A stretch of DNA of 64,000 nt from Echinostoma caproni. Taxonomy: Eukaryota > Platyhelminthes > Trematoda > Plagiorchiida > Echinostomatidae. The notes under the pieces were generated by a model. That model searched no databases and was not told the DNA's origin. It was given only the letters and a program-made list of their open reading frames with translations. Below, in pieces: positions 1 through 14,028 of the stretch. Location: positions 1-64,000 of the forward strand of contig UZAN01039540.1 of the NCBI GenBank assembly GCA_900618425.1. Reading direction: 5' to 3'. Each line of letters begins with the position of its first letter. The first letter of the stretch is position 1. The position numbers and the translations under genes are program-made.

Positions 1-899
1 TTATTCTCTTTTCCAAATCTCTTAAATTTCTTTCTCATTGTAGCGGCATTTCAAAGACTGTTTTGGTTGACTTTATTGTGAGCAAGCATTTTGATTCAGG
101 CGATCGATTTATCAGTCATATCCTGTCAAACGAAGAACACTGTCTGCATTCCCATCTCAAAAAATTGGTGTATCATCCGAGTACCCGTTCCACATTTTGG
201 ATTGTACACGCACCACCACATATAAAAACAGCATGATCGCTTATTTTGCTCGTATCTTGGTCAACTGAGCAAATATTATTACTGACTTGAATAATCATCT
301 GTCATTAGGATTTTATCTAATCCGTTTGTTTTTCATTTAATAAATGTATGTTTCTTATTTTTCCAATGCGTAACGTTTTCCTCATTGTAACTTGTCGAAA
401 GTGCTGAAAATTCATCTTGTTGGGTGCACAAAGCTTTGCTTTACTTTACTGGACTTGAAATGATTAAAATAAGAGTTTCGTATTTGGTTATCCTATTCCT
501 TTCAACTAAATAAAAGGAGCAAAATTGTTGTTCAGGATTCTCATGACAAAAAAATTGGGCTTCATGAATACGTACGTAGTTTGAACAAAATGAATGGTCT
601 GCTACATAAACGAGCATGTTCAGCGGAAGGCGTGATTCTGCTGTTTCACGGATGTTTTTCAACACTGTGTGCCTTCAAAAACCATGTAAATCTATCTAAC
701 TAAAGGAAAATTTGAACCCAGACACTATAGACAAGAAACAATAATGAAACAATAATAGTAGAAGGTAAGGCAGCGAAGACGTTAGTGGGATTAAAACACC
801 CGGTAATTCTAGCTTACCCACTGCCACTCCAACAAATTTTATTTGCGGAGAAAAATAATAACGATCTCAGCAACCGTTATCCACCAGTTGTAACTATTA
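1..899. other. Non-coding, nothing recognised
   Basis: AT-rich sequence with only short chance frames. No splice-framed exon, repeat or RNA gene was identified. Confidence 0.5.
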
Positions 900-1035
900 C
901 GAGCTGGGTATATTTTTCTACCACCGGGAAGTCGCGTTCTGCCAGTGAGTTCCCGGGCTCGAGCCCAAGTTGAATGTATGAGATTGCACGGCTGGTGCTA
1001 TAGAATAAGATAGAAACGACCCTGCATTGGATTCG
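900..1035 (+). repeat. tRNA-like SINE with degenerate hammerhead
   Basis: A tRNA-like head with a B box variant (CGGGCTCGAGCCC, 954-966) preceded by GCGTTCTGCCAGTGAGTTCC, closely similar to the head of the 45.4 kb SINE. Downstream (985-1026) lies a hammerhead-like segment: TGCACGG, CTGGTGC in place of CTGATGA, a TAT/ATA stem with an 8-base loop, GAAA, CGAC, then CCTGCA that re-pairs with TGCACGG around one bulge. Two core positions and the cleavage-site T are lost. Probably an older member of the same SINE group. Confidence 0.5.
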
Positions 1036-4000
1036 GGATTTACATATAACATTTGATTGGCTATGATTTGCCTTCCAAAATACGGTTTCTAAGATCCGTT
1101 TGACGTCTCGTTTGATCGATAACATCAATTCTAAAATGATGACTAACAATTAAAGAATACGAATGAATTAACAACGTTTAGAAAGAGGTGGAGCTTTAGC
1201 CGATGATATGCTTTGCGGGAACGTAGATAGAGTTGGGTGGGTGGCGTTATTGCTCCAATTGATGATCCGTCGATCGATATAATCGCGAAACAAACGAGTC
1301 GATTGTGACCTGATATACACATCTCAGTTAAAAACCAGTCAAAATAGACTAATGTGGTAATACATCCCTGAGTAATTACAAAGCACATTTATCGGCCCTA
1401 AGAGAACGGTAAAGATTTTAACAACATCTGTGTACACTTTCACACACGACCTTTCACACTAAGCGGAAACTAATAGGTCAGGCCAAACACTTAAGTTATA
1501 ACCTACCCATAAAGGGGTGAAATAAAATCATTCTCAGTCTGTCTTATTTTCTCCTTGATTGCCTGATTGCCTCTACAATGCAACTGAAAGCCAACAGTTG
1601 CCTTCTTTGAGCGAAAATGCACATGTGCATGAAAAGGTAGCCGGATGAATGAAGTCGATCAACATTTGTGTTACTAAATACAGATAAAAGCGACTGTACG
1701 GTTCCGTGATCCTCAGCATCAATGAACTGAACCTTGCTACAATTGGTGCATTCATTTTATTTTTTCATCACCCTCGTGCACGTTTCAAGACCAATCAGAA
1801 TGGATGCGATAGATCACCGGTCCCATTGCATTTTTAATCTGGTAGATCGCGTGTTTACTTTCCTTTTTTGATTACCTTGGGAACCGGTTTAGTCTCCAAT
1901 TGGACTGAACTGGCAAAAAACACAAATGTGATCACTTTTGGAAACCGAGAATCACAATAGAAACTAACATCTGTCAAATTTATCTGGGAACAAGAGAATA
2001 AAAACCGGAAGGTAATCTCTAACTGTGTTTAGCTTAGGGTACAAGCAGCCATATGAGCGGTGCGGAGTAGTACCATGATGAAAACATTCTTGGCCTCCCG
2101 GCCCCGCTCTCTGACATTCCTCGTCTCCACTGACTGACACGACAATTCACAACACATCTGGGAGGACATGTGACATGCGTGGAATGCAATTAGCCCGCAC
2201 TTTCGTCGCGCTGCATCAAGGTAGCTGTGGATTTTCTTGTCCCCGAACAAGAATGCGGAACAAATAAGGAAAACTAGCAAAATTTCTATTTTATAGTTTC
2301 TTGACGTTTTTGCGTATTTTGTTCATATACAACTGAACATAGATGTGTGATGTACCGAAATATAAAGAACTCACCGCCTTTACCTGGATTATACCACCAA
2401 GTTACGAGACCTTTATACGCAACTATCAGGAAAATTTTCCAGCAAACCATTAACGGCTAACGTGCCGCATTGGATGACTGCACTGGAGCGGCCTAATTCA
2501 CTAATTTAGACGTATTTCGTGTTTTCAGATACCGAATAGAAATCCAACCACTGGCATTCAAATTTGAAACGGACAAATGTCACCATCATCCGTTTCCTAT
2601 ACCGCACATATCATAATAAGACTTTCTTTGGTTCTTTGTTCTCAGTCTCAATGAGTTAATACCTTATTCTCATAATTAAACTGTAGGTTATCACAACTAT
2701 GCCATTCACCACTTTCAGTGCGCTTCACACAACTGCCTACAGTGAAACATTCAATTCCAAACTAACGTAAACGATTTCTCGCAGTAAATAGCTGGAGATT
2801 ATTGAAGAATGTAAAACAAGGAGCAGGCGGAAGTGATTCGAAAATGATGCATAAAGACAAATAGTTCTGTACGCACGGGCACATTAACTCAATTCTTGTC
2901 ACGAAGTCACCACGGGCGATTGACGCAATAAATCGTTTAGTTCTAAATAAAACCTCAAAAAGAAAGTGTTATGAAGAAAAAAATGTTTATGGAGAGAAAA
3001 TCAATTATTACTCAGACAGAATTGAGTTATGCAAGTACTTGTGAGTGAGTACATTATGAACTCCGTTCCAGTGTTCGGGAGGGGGTGGAGGGGGCGGGCG
3101 GCGATGGCCACGTCATTGCGTCTGACTATGTGATGCTCCAAAATGCTAAATGTGAAACAAGTTTTCAGGCAAAGGTAACAGCAGCAAATTCGTTATTGCC
3201 GGAGAGATATTCTCAGCCGTAATCTACCCCACTACCGAGTGCTTAATACAGCCAATCGTGTTGTTCTTTTGAAGCTGGGCAGCTCTACTACAATCGGATT
3301 ATAAACCGTCCTTAGCTTGCCGTGGTTAGTCAAAGCGCATACGATGCAGAAACCATTTAGGTATTATCATATTGCAGCAAAGCACAAAGTACCCCAAGTA
3401 CTCAAACTGAAAAAAACTATTTAATCATTCACAATTCCCTCGTTTACTCTTTCAGATTTGAGATCCGTTCCGTGCTGCAATGCGATACGGTTCAAATCCA
3501 GGCTGTGGTCAGTCTATTGACAAAGTATCAAAATTCGGTCTCCGTACCTCGGGTGAACTGAATTCCATTTCGCTTGTTCGCCGAGCTTAGAAATTTGCTC
3601 ACAAACGTTTCATCATCATCACTGTTTGTGTTCAGTCTTCCTACATATTTTCATTGGTCCCAGTATAACTCTCGAAATAAAAGATGGGAATTTCATCCTA
3701 TGTTCCAGGTCTCTTCCAAATATTTCCAGATTTAGTGGTCTAACCAAGGGTATCTTGACCAATTTAACTGTTCTTCATCAATCTGGTGCCTTTAATGGGT
3801 TGACTGGTTTAATTTTATGGTAAAACCCATTGTTAACTTGATGAATATTGAAAATCTTTCACGAATAATTGTACGCGCTCTAAAGTCAAATTTAATTGTG
3901 CTCATACGATCAATTAGAAGTGCAACACATTTGGTTTGCTGTTTGATGGTCATTAGTTTTTATAGTTAATTTGAAAAACTACCGTTTACTTGATTGAAGA

Positions 4001-7000
4001 GTTCGAATTTTTTCGCCCCATGCATCCCTTTGAGTAGACATTTGCAACTCCCGGCTTGCGTTTATTCATTCAAATGATCCAGTTACCCAGGTGATCCAGG
4101 TATTTCAATTGGGACCCAAACCCCACTTTTGTTCGTGACAAGATAGTCTGAACGAGTTGGTCATCATAGAAACAAAACGTAAATCCCATCGATTTGCTTT
4201 TCATATCCTCCATTTCGACTTCGATTGACAGTGAAGGAGTTCACAGCGGAACACATACGGACGGCTTAATGGATGTTCAATGGAGTACAGCAGTAAGAGT
4301 TCCACGGAACCGCCCAATCTATTAGTGTTTTGCAGTCTTCTAGACTGGTGATGGATTTTTGAGGATGGTTTACCAAAAACCGACCAACTTCGTTAGAGAC
4401 ACTACTGCTGTACAACAGACGATTAACTGTTTTGAGGCTATAATTTATCGAAAGGTTTGCGCATATTCCGTGTCTGCGAGAATTCGGCACTTGTAAGTTT
4501 TCTATGAACTGTGCTGTTGTACACAATAAAAACTCAACGAGTAACGCCAAGTCAGTTAACCGTTTATGGGATCAGAAGCTGAAAATGCTGTTGAAAATAG
4601 TTGCAGACTGTAAACATGGCCCATTGAATTATGAACAGATGGCTTTGAACACTCTTGGTCGGATATAATGGCCAATCAAAATGTTATGCGTACACAACTA
4701 ACATCTTCACACGGGTCAGATCTCGATCGGCAACAGTTCAGTTCCACTTAAACTCCTAAGGTTCCTACCATTTGTACCATCCAAGGGCGTTCAGTGTCTC
4801 CGAATTGGTATGATAAATGAAGGGAAAATATCAAACAGAGTTGACTGGTTTTTTGAAGGTAAGTAACACGTGAAGAAGAACCTTTTGTTAGAAAAATAGA
4901 AATCGTTGATGAAATTTGTGGTCTCTAACTGAGCGGGACGATGAGCAATGATCGCAAAGCCAGACGAGACAGAAAATATGTTATTCTGTAACTAGAAGGA
5001 GTCGCCTGTTTATCTATTGGATTATGCTACACTGGAACCCTTGAGTGTACATCTTGTAGCTGTTGATAGACGTACATTAAAGATAAAATATTGCATCACG
5101 TGTTGATGTTCAGCGAAGATTAATATATAGAATTGGGACTGTCGTTGAATTATTGGGAACTGCGGTTCAACGGCTGAGTTACCCCCCCCCCTCCCTCCGT
5201 TTCACATGGACTAAACACTAAACTGGAAACAAGGGATAATATCTTATTTTCAAGTTTGTACTTCCTTTAAAGTGTCATAAGCCACTCTCTTTTTTAGTTA
5301 TACCAATTTTCATGCATTAACCAGAAACGACGGAATACTGGAAACACGTCTTGTTCTCTGCATTATGCTTTCCCTTCAAAATTTAAGTTGGTTGTTCACT
5401 GGGACGAAATCTATTCCGACTGTGAGGAGCATCACACCCAGAATTGCGGTGCATGCAAGAGTCCTCCGTGTTCACACCTCAACGTGATCTTTGCGTCTTA
5501 AACAACGGGTTATTTGTACGCACTGAACATACTGTTATAATTCGTAGATTTATCACCCTGTATATCGTGTGTATGTGCTCGCGCGTGCGTTTCGTGTTAC
5601 TTTGATATCAAAGAGAAATTTTGCTAAACTAATACTAACCTCAATGCAATAGTACAATTTGTATGATCTGTTAGAACACCATTCACTCGTGGAACTATGA
5701 TTAAAGGTGTGCAGGTTTATATGGGCATTCGTCATATTCTTATGAAAACCAAAGGGACCAAAGTAAGTGTATACAATGAGGAGCCAAGTTTCAGTGTATC
5801 CCGCTCACATTCACCGTGCGGCTCATTACTGCTCAAACCGGTGTGGGATAGAAGTTCATATCACACGCACATACGCACAACAGGACACTCATTTTGACTC
5901 GTATTTTGCTACATTTCTCCCACTGGCGAACATGCATATTCGCGCATAGCTGGGAACCGAAACCTCAGTTCTTTGATCTTCCGCATACATGTGAGACTCT
6001 GCACTGAGAACTGTACCTGGTCTCTCTCACTGTGTAAGTATCTGTTTATAGTTGGCTTGGGACGTGGCCAAGATTTGATAACGGTCAGTGGGGGAGTTAT
6101 GTAGAGTAAGCCATAATTATCCATAAGCTGGTCCTATTCAACAGATATATGTTTAGCAAGGCAATACAGAATGTAAACTATTGATACCATAGCAATTGAG
6201 AGCGAACAGTAGACATTTATGCATTGGAAACAATTATTGGATTGCGGGCGATAGAGAGAAAGAATGTACCGAAAGATTTGCTTTGCGCTAGGTGATTATA
6301 GGTTACCAATGTAACATGTAACGCACTGTGGGTATTCTGATCAACTTTATACGTGCTTTATTCAGAATGAGAAATGGAATGTCCCAGTTCGATCATATTT
6401 CATTGGAAAAGATGACTGTGTGCTTGTATTTGTGTGAGCAAGTGCTTGTTGAATTCATTTGGGGTTTCAGGAATTCAATCATTCTTTTTGTTGTTTTTCA
6501 TCTTCATTGAGAAATGCAGTTTGAAAATGTAGTCTGCAGAGGTTGCAATTTAATCCGGGGGAAAACATTTTTTGAGACAAAACAAAGCATTGTGGGAACG
6601 ATCCACAAGAGCAACCCTTTCCACGATCTCACCCAAAGCTGTTTGAAGTTCTGCAGCGCAATTCCTGGTCCAATCTGACTTTTATTATCACTAAAATGGC
6701 ATTTAATTGCCTTTCGCACTGTGCTCATTTACGCTCTCAGCTTTGAGGAGAGCACCTGAAACCAATTTAAACCTCGCGGGGATTGCAAATGCTTCTGACA
6801 GCGGGGTGGATTTCAACTGCCGGATTCCAATCACGGTTTTACGCGCAACATTTGTTGGCAATCGAACCAAAAACAAAAATGAGGGTAAAACAGATTGTTT
6901 ACGAAAATGACAAATAAACATGTAGTGTATGTTGCCATTTTGCCATTTTGCTCATAGTTTACATGCTCTTGTCTGCTTTTGTCCAGTTGTACTGTTATGC

Positions 7001-7185
7001 GCTCCACTAACCAGGTGATTAGCACCAAGTACAAGACAACGAATCATATCAATACCCACTTGATATTCCCAAAGAATACGATGGATGACTTCAAGATATC
7101 ATTGATCAAATACAGTAAGTCAGTTAGCATCCTTGGACTGAAGAAGAAGTCAACTCACATAGCGGTAACGTAAGACACCATTGTG
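1036..7185. other. Non-coding; one weak hammerhead relic
   Basis: Frames are short and lack coding composition. The only structure noted is at about 3595-3635, minus strand (CACAAACAGTGATGATGATG then AAACGTTTGTG), followed by a GCTCGGCGAACAAGC-like tail as in the 30.5 kb element. A C-run lies at 5181-5191. Confidence 0.45.
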
Positions 7186-7770
7186 ATCACGGCGGTGCTA
7201 CAGGTACCGCACGTGGAAGTCACTCTAACGTTCGTTATTCATGATGCTACACGTCACCACTAACACCACCTCCGGCTGTAATCAAGCTCTCGAGATAACC
7301 TAATTATACAAATATCTCTTAATGAACACCACATCCTACCAATACGTCGATGGCCTAACTGTAAAGGATGATACAATCACGAACGCAAAATAAGAAATTG
7401 TGGTGATCCTGGCCTACGGGATGACGCATACCACGGAGCGACAAGTTACGGTTTCCGGACAACTGTGATGAATCAAACTTCCCGGGTGACGTCAGCAAAG
7501 TGCGTACGTGTCAGGTCTTCTGGACTACGAACCAAAGGCCGATTGAACCAACCAATCAGAAGCCGTGCAGCACCGACAGATGCTGAGCAGCGCCAGAAAT
7601 ACTAGCATGCGATTGGCAGAGGCCTGGATGACCAATGAACTTCCTTTGTGCATATTATTTAATCCCCCTGATTTCTTTTAGAAAAAGAACTGCTATTCCT
7701 GTAACTTGTGTCTCGCGTCTCTTCCAGGTGAGGTACTGTCGTACAGGTACCAGTGTGATCCATTACTTAC
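7186..7770 (+). repeat. Possible LTR with internal promoter
   Basis: This stretch starts TGTGATCACGG and ends near ATTACTTACG. It holds three CCAAT-type boxes (7552-7556, 7612-7616 reversed, 7632-7636), a TATA-like ATTATTTAAT (about 7653-7662), and a transcript-like stretch ending TCTTCCAG|GTGAGG (donor at 7727). The next bases, TGGCGTCCGTGATT, look like a primer-binding site of a Ty3/gypsy element. No gag or pol follows and no second LTR was found, so a lone host promoter is an alternative. Confidence 0.3.
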
Positions 7771-8559
7771 GTGGCGTCCGTGATTGCTGATCCGTGATTC
7801 GTACTTCGTGATTCCTATTGCTTGATAAATGCGTACTACAATCACTACAGCTAGATCATGTCACTGTTTCAATGCGTGCAGAAAGAGAAGTTCGGTTTCG
7901 GAACTCGTTCAGGGGGTTGACCCAACTTTATGAATTTGCTTTGCAAATGATGAATGAAGTCCATTAAAATCCCATGGGATATGTAGTCTATCAAAACATT
8001 CAAAATTTCCGCTCTCAAATCTTACTCAAAAAAAATTTGGGCAATCAGTCCTCAGTTGAGAGCATTTGCGTAATCAAGAAATGTCAAACAAACAATACCT
8101 GCATTATTTTCTGAAGCAGATACCACAGCGTTCATAAATTAGGTAGCAGAAATATCATTGGATAGACTTGATTTGTGGGTAAACTGGATGAGATTATGTG
8201 AGTCATCCAAAGGGTAGCATGTGGTGCAGCAAAATATTTTGAAAAGCTTTCAGTAGAGCAAGGTGGCAATGGGAAGGTATTTTGAAAGGACTTTATTAGC
8301 GATGGTCCTATCTAGGTTGACCTACAAAACTTAAGGATTGTTCTGAAGGTCAACATGTTGGCTAAATTTTAGCATCTGGCGTTTCAGGCTGCTCCTAGCA
8401 CGCTTCAAACAGGAATGATGGTAATGAGTCGGGACCGTGAGATTTTTTGATTATGTTATCTTCCCAACATTTGGACAGCTTGGTCCGGTGAAACTGAGTC
8501 TTGTTCGCCGTTAGGGAGAAAGCTGTCTGTAAGCACGTCAACGAGTTGCTAATTTAGTT

Positions 8560-8610
8560 CCTCAAAGTTTGGATAAGAGCTGGGGCTTGAACCCTTGAGC
8601 TGCCACGACA
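8560..8610 (-). repeat. tRNA-like B-box segment
   Basis: On the minus strand, GTCGTGGCAGCTCAAGGGTT and then CAAGCCCCAGCTC give a B-box match (GGTTCAAGCCC). No convincing A box or second copy was found. It is probably a SINE remnant. Confidence 0.25.
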
Positions 8611-10080
8611 TTCGTTCGGTTCATACATCTTAAAAGAACGGAAAACTCGATCACACTGGGGTATAAGGGCAAACCTATGGGTTTGACTATTAGCCGAACA
8701 AAAATAGACATAACAGGTACTAAAATATTTGGTAAAGTTTTCTCGTGACAACAAATTATAACCCTTGAAAAACACAGAGGTTTCTTTAGAAGATAATAGG
8801 TAACAATTATCCCTATTCAAAGATTGAGACCCCGTTAATGGGTGATTTGAGAGTAAACTTCAAGGTCGAAAATCGCACAGGGATCTGAATGGTTTACAAG
8901 AACGGGGTCTGAATTTCATTAAAAATCTATTCATAAATGAGCTATCTATCGAATTACCAGCCAACGCCTATAGCCAGCTAAGGTGTGCCCTAAATTGCTC
9001 CATCTAGCGCCATCAACTTCACAGGTCGCCCACCTACCAGTTAACTCAGCTGAGAAGGATTTCTCATGGTGACAGCACTTTCCATCTCCAATACACTTCG
9101 AAACTCGGTGGTCTCTGCGAAGGTTAAAAGTGAGCTCACATCTCTCCACGAGTCGTAATTCATCCCGTACACTGCCGGTCGGCATGGACCGGTGTGTCTC
9201 AAAAAGATGCAAGAAGGTGAACAAGAATTCAGGATGTCACGACACTGTGTCAGACCGCAGATCGCTAGACCAGCAAAGAAAGGAACGTTCCACTTCGAGT
9301 AACAGTCATGTAAGCCACATGGCCAAAGTTGTATTATAGCAATTTGATTCACATGGGACGATGGTAAACAAGATGCGTACGGACGCCAAGTGATGTATGG
9401 GGGCGATTTGAGCGTCAGAATCTCATACTTGAGTGAAAAAGGTAACAGTCAGAGCACATAGGAAATGTGCGTTTTACTTTTTCTGACTAAGAGAAATCAA
9501 GCCCTAAAAAGTATCTCAAATGTTACTTGCTTGAAGAAAACCTATCTGTTTTTACAATCGTACAATCGACGCAAATCCTGTCATATATCCAGTTTGCTTT
9601 AAGAAAGAGATTCCGTTGTTTTTCATCAAATATATCTTTCATTGCATATTGACTGTCATCCTTGAGGACTCTGAACGAGGAAACAAACGGATTGAATCTT
9701 TCTGGGAGGAACCGGATCACTTTGCAGGAATATCCAATTCCCTCGATAGTTTTTCTGCGGCTTCATGGTACGTTCACGGGAACGAAAGAGAGTATGAATA
9801 TGTGCATGGATTGTATTCCAATACTTATCGCATACGAACCCCACATTGGTCCAAATGGACCTCACAGATTTCGAAAATAAACGGTACACCGTGTGTGTCA
9901 CCTAGAAGTGTTTCTTCAAATAAAATCAATAGGCAGTATTTATTTTGAATTCTAATTGCATTACATTGCAATCTTAGAAATTTTGACAAACGAATTTCAA
10001 ACGTCAATATTGGGAACAAACCTTACATCTATCATCACAGATAGTTTCCGATTGGTATAAACCAACATTTCAGCAATCAA

Positions 10081-10107
10081 ATCATCATCATCATCATCAT
10101 CATCATT
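10081..10107 (+). repeat. (ATC)n microsatellite
   Basis: Nine ATC units in a row, close to AT-rich DNA with no gene. Confidence 0.9.
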
Positions 10108-10619
10108 GTACAGTAGAATACATTGAATCGATTTTCACTGATTCCTGTCAAACTCATGAAGCGTACAAGGTAACTGAAAAGGTATAAGAAGGATAAAAGT
10201 TAGGCCCAATTTAGGGATCTGAGAAGAAAGCGAACCTCCATAGTCAACACACATAGTACACAGTGTGATTACACATACACACTAATTCAGGCATTCTGGT
10301 CTCATAAGAAGTGATAACAAGAGCGTCATTGCTTTTGGTTTGCTGCCATCGCATTCAGTGTGTTCAATCATCCTAGTATGAACCTTTTAAATCTTGATCT
10401 GGAAGACAAAAGTCAGATACGCTACCTAACAACCCTGTGCATTTCTTTATACCCTGTCTCCACGTCACCTGTTCATCTCCGCTTATTTTTCTCCAGTCTG
10501 GAGCAATCACTACAACTAATGGGCGTTGGGGCAGGCAACTGTTAGACATACGCAAAACGTGTTCTAATTTGCGGTGTCTGTTGAACTGAATTTGATGCGA
10601 TTGCGATAGTTCTTCTGGG

Positions 10620-11372
10620 GTGTATTACCAAACACCCGATAACTTCGAGGTAACCAGCACACTCACTCTATCCCACCCGGGCCAGAGTACGTAAGCGTCG
10701 ATTGTTAAATACCTCTAGACGACTGATGAATTCTATTCGCAAATTCAAGACCTCAGTCGTATGGCAGAATTGATTGTACAGTGGCGCAGTATACGCGGAT
10801 TTTCAACTTCAGTGAAACATCACGTCGTTGCCACAGTTGCTTTAGTTCTGCCTACGCTTCTCAAGCCTCGAAAATGCGGGTGGTTATCTTCTTTGACACC
10901 CGGTAGTGTAGCATCCCTTTACTTTGCACTTGGAAAGCGCATACCGAAAGGAGCAACAGAACCTGCTAGTCTGTCCATTTCGCTTTGCGCTTACCCCGAG
11001 CATTCAAAAAGACTGACAATTTTATCAGCCTACTGTAAATCACACAGATTTTCTGCAGCTGCCCACTTAATACCAACGTTTTGTAGACCACTCAATGTGT
11101 TCCCCATTAGTTTGTCTACGACGAAATAGAACAGAAATGGTGAAATACCATGGAATTACACCAATGATGGTTTCGAACGATCCGCTTAGCTCGCCGTAGA
11201 CGCTATGCGAGTGGAGTGACCTCGGTATGTTTACGTATTTAAGTGACATTTCTCCTTGAATAAGCAAACCCATAACGGCTTTGCGGACAACTGAGTCAAA
11301 GGTTCCTGTTAGGTCCAGGAACACTAGAACCGTTATTTGACGGTGAGTATGGCATAGCTTGCCAATCAAAAA
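10620..11372 (-). mobile_element. LINE reverse transcriptase fragment, decayed
   Basis: Minus-strand remains of a non-LTR reverse transcriptase. The open part (11369-11067) has VLVFLDLTGTFDSVVRKAV, the F-D-S of palm motif A, and YVNIPRSLHSHSVYGELSG. Further 3', across stops and shifts, one can read NTLSGLQNVGIKWAAAENLC, MDRLAGSVAPFGMRFPSAK, VKIRVYCATVQSIL and RRLEVFNNRRLRTLARVG, the normal order of such proteins. The Y-A-D-D box is reduced to stop-A-D-K. It resembles RT-only fluke LINE fragments; family (RTE or CR1) not resolved. Confidence 0.8.
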
Positions 11373-13999
11373 TGCTATTCAATTTATAAAATTCAAATTC
11401 AAACTGAGAGGTCGAGTGTTTATATTGGAACGCGTAATCTACTCTTGATTCAGTATTGATAATTTGTTGTATTTCTGTATATATTTCTAATATGGCGTTT
11501 CATTGAAAATTTCCCAAAAAACACACTCAGATTGATGGATTAGGCCCAATTTCAACCATTAAATTCGCGATGCTAATCGGTTGTTGCACATTGTGACGGG
11601 ATAGTATCACTCAACCTTCTATAGCCAATCCTTCAAGATAGTAAAAATTCAATCAATCTAATTGACTGAATCTTGAACAGCTAGCATCAGGATTAGGCGA
11701 TCCATCCAGATCGGTCGATTCAGACTTATGATATTGGTTCACGTACGTTCCCAAATAGAACTGACTCTATCCTGAATCCGTCTTGGCACTACCGTATTCT
11801 ATGTTGATCAGTGTGGCTTCAGCACGAGTTCGATATAAGGTCGCAGAACGTAAAGGGTTAGCACCAGATTCATAGAATTTACATTGCAAACGGGATTTCT
11901 TTTATTCAGCGAGCACTGCACCTAGGGTGAAAAGAAAAATCCAACTGCAGTCCTTCCCCTCCGCATATCTTTTCAGTGTTACAACGAATGTTCCGTAATG
12001 GAAAATTTAAATGCTTACGTTTGAGTTTGGCTGAGTACCGTAAAGTGTCCATTATGTTCACATAGTGAATATCGACGTTGACCTGATCGATTGGTTCCAC
12101 TAGCCAAAGAGCATAGATACAGTAGTGTGTACATTTTGTCCACTAGTTCCTGTACTCCTAACTAATAAAAAATGGCAAATACAATTTTGTGAAAATTCGC
12201 GAAGTCTGGACGCATTTGTCCCATATATGCAAATCAGCGAGTCAGTGCGATGGAAGACATGAGGACTCTGTTGGCATATGCTTAATGGGTTTTCGTTAAA
12301 TTGCCAAAAACGAACCTAAAATATTCGTTTGCCAAGTAATACCAAACCATGGATAACAAAAAACTATTCGTCGATTCGTTGATCAAACTCCAAGCAGGAC
12401 TGGTCTTGTAGTCCAACGTATCTATTCGGTACAGTCAAAGGGGTGATACATCGAACGGTAATGTCTTGGCTCTAGTCGTTAAACAAGTTGAGAACGAAGC
12501 TATATCACCACGATAAAAGGCTAAAACTCACCCCTAAAGGATCAAGTTTATGAATGAAGATTAATTAACCACGGGGAACACTACAACTGCATACACTGTC
12601 CATCGTCCTCCACCCAGGGCGAAGTGATAAGCTAAGCAAAAGAGAGTTAACCTTTGTTTTAATTGGGAAAGATAACCTCGAGTCCCTGTTTCATAATTAT
12701 GCATTCACTTTATGATGGCTTTCATATGTTTAGTCAGCCAACTTGTTCAGCGCAGACAACGACGATTGTTCACTAAAACAAATGGATAGTGAATACATAT
12801 CATATACACCTAACGGGAATTTGATCGTAAAGCCAAAACATCATGCTTTCTGAGCGGTGTCAACCATGTTGAACATCGAGTCTCATCTGTGATACATGCA
12901 AGATCGAGACAGACTACTTCATTCGCCAATTGGGGTATTCCACAGCGCTTTCATCTGATGAAGTCTGGGAGCTTGTATCAAACTGATAACAGATAACGGA
13001 TTGTGAGCCACGCCCATTCACACGAAAAAAATCCACATACCGTGTGTGAGCGTGTTGGTGCGTTCTCTTTAACCGATGCACGTGACCTGTTTACACAGAT
13101 TCCATCCCCCCGACGTATGCATCCGCACTGCACCCGGAGTCACACCCCACGTCACGCGAACACACAAGTATCATTCACTGTTGCCAATCAACCCTGGGGT
13201 GCACTGTAGACCAAAATGAGTATCGTGAATGTGTAGAGGAACTGGAGAGTGTGTGTGAGAGAGAGTGAACCGTTTCATTTTAATGAGAACTCACAAGAGT
13301 TTGGAGATACCTCTTAGAAATACCGGTGTAACCTGTCCGTTCAGCGACCCCATTTTCCCACATTTATTATATATACCTCTCTACTGTCCCACACAAACTG
13401 TTCCATATTCTCATTTTTTAAGGTGTTTGAAAGACAACTTGAACGTTTGACTGACAACTGAATAAGTTAATTACTTCCACCCAGCTAATAACAACAGAAG
13501 CAATGTGGAGCAAGGTGAGAACTCGACATAACAGCGCGGGCGCAGGCGCACGATAGAGTGGTGGAAAGAGCAAGACCTCGGGGTGTTGGGGTGCTTTGTA
13601 GCTGCCTTACTCTAAGGTGACCCCCCCCACACACACACATTGGGGAGGGGACAGCGAGGATTCGAGAATACTGATGAGTGTTCTCCATTGTACACACGTG
13701 CCTCCAGATAAACAATGCATGGAATAGGTATGAAGTCAGTTAGACAGTTGTGTTGATTGACTTGTGGATTACTCTAAAAATGTGTGGGTCGGCTTAAAAC
13801 AAGTGGTTCTCTGTATTTCCTCGTACTTAGCGCAATTCTGTGTGTGTGCGTGTGGTGAAAGCACTTCATGTTAGTTTCACACTCCAGAAAAAGGAGAGGG
13901 TACAGGAGTAGACAGAAGCCAGATATTAACTATGACGGGATAGTAAGCACAATAGAAATAATGTGGAACGATTGTAGCTCGGGGTGTGGATGTTGGTGG
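11373..13999. other. Non-coding
   Basis: No supported gene. A GC-richer stretch at 13.0-13.25 kb with many CACGT/CGTGTG steps and a C8(AC)n run at 13621-13640 were noted; neither gives a coding frame with splice signals. Confidence 0.4.
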
Positions 14000-14028
14000 T
14001 GGTGTGTTCTCTGAGTTGGGAGTGTCGT

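Larger units (their letters stand above)
7771..10619. other. Non-coding, possible repeat remnants
   Basis: Contains the B-box segment at 8.57 kb and a slightly GC-richer stretch at 8.94-9.35 kb whose minus-strand frames look repeat-like but were not identified. The rest shows nothing. Confidence 0.4.

Noticed and set aside
12945..12985. CTGATGAAGTC as hammerhead core
   Set aside because: No GAAA box with a pairing stem follows.
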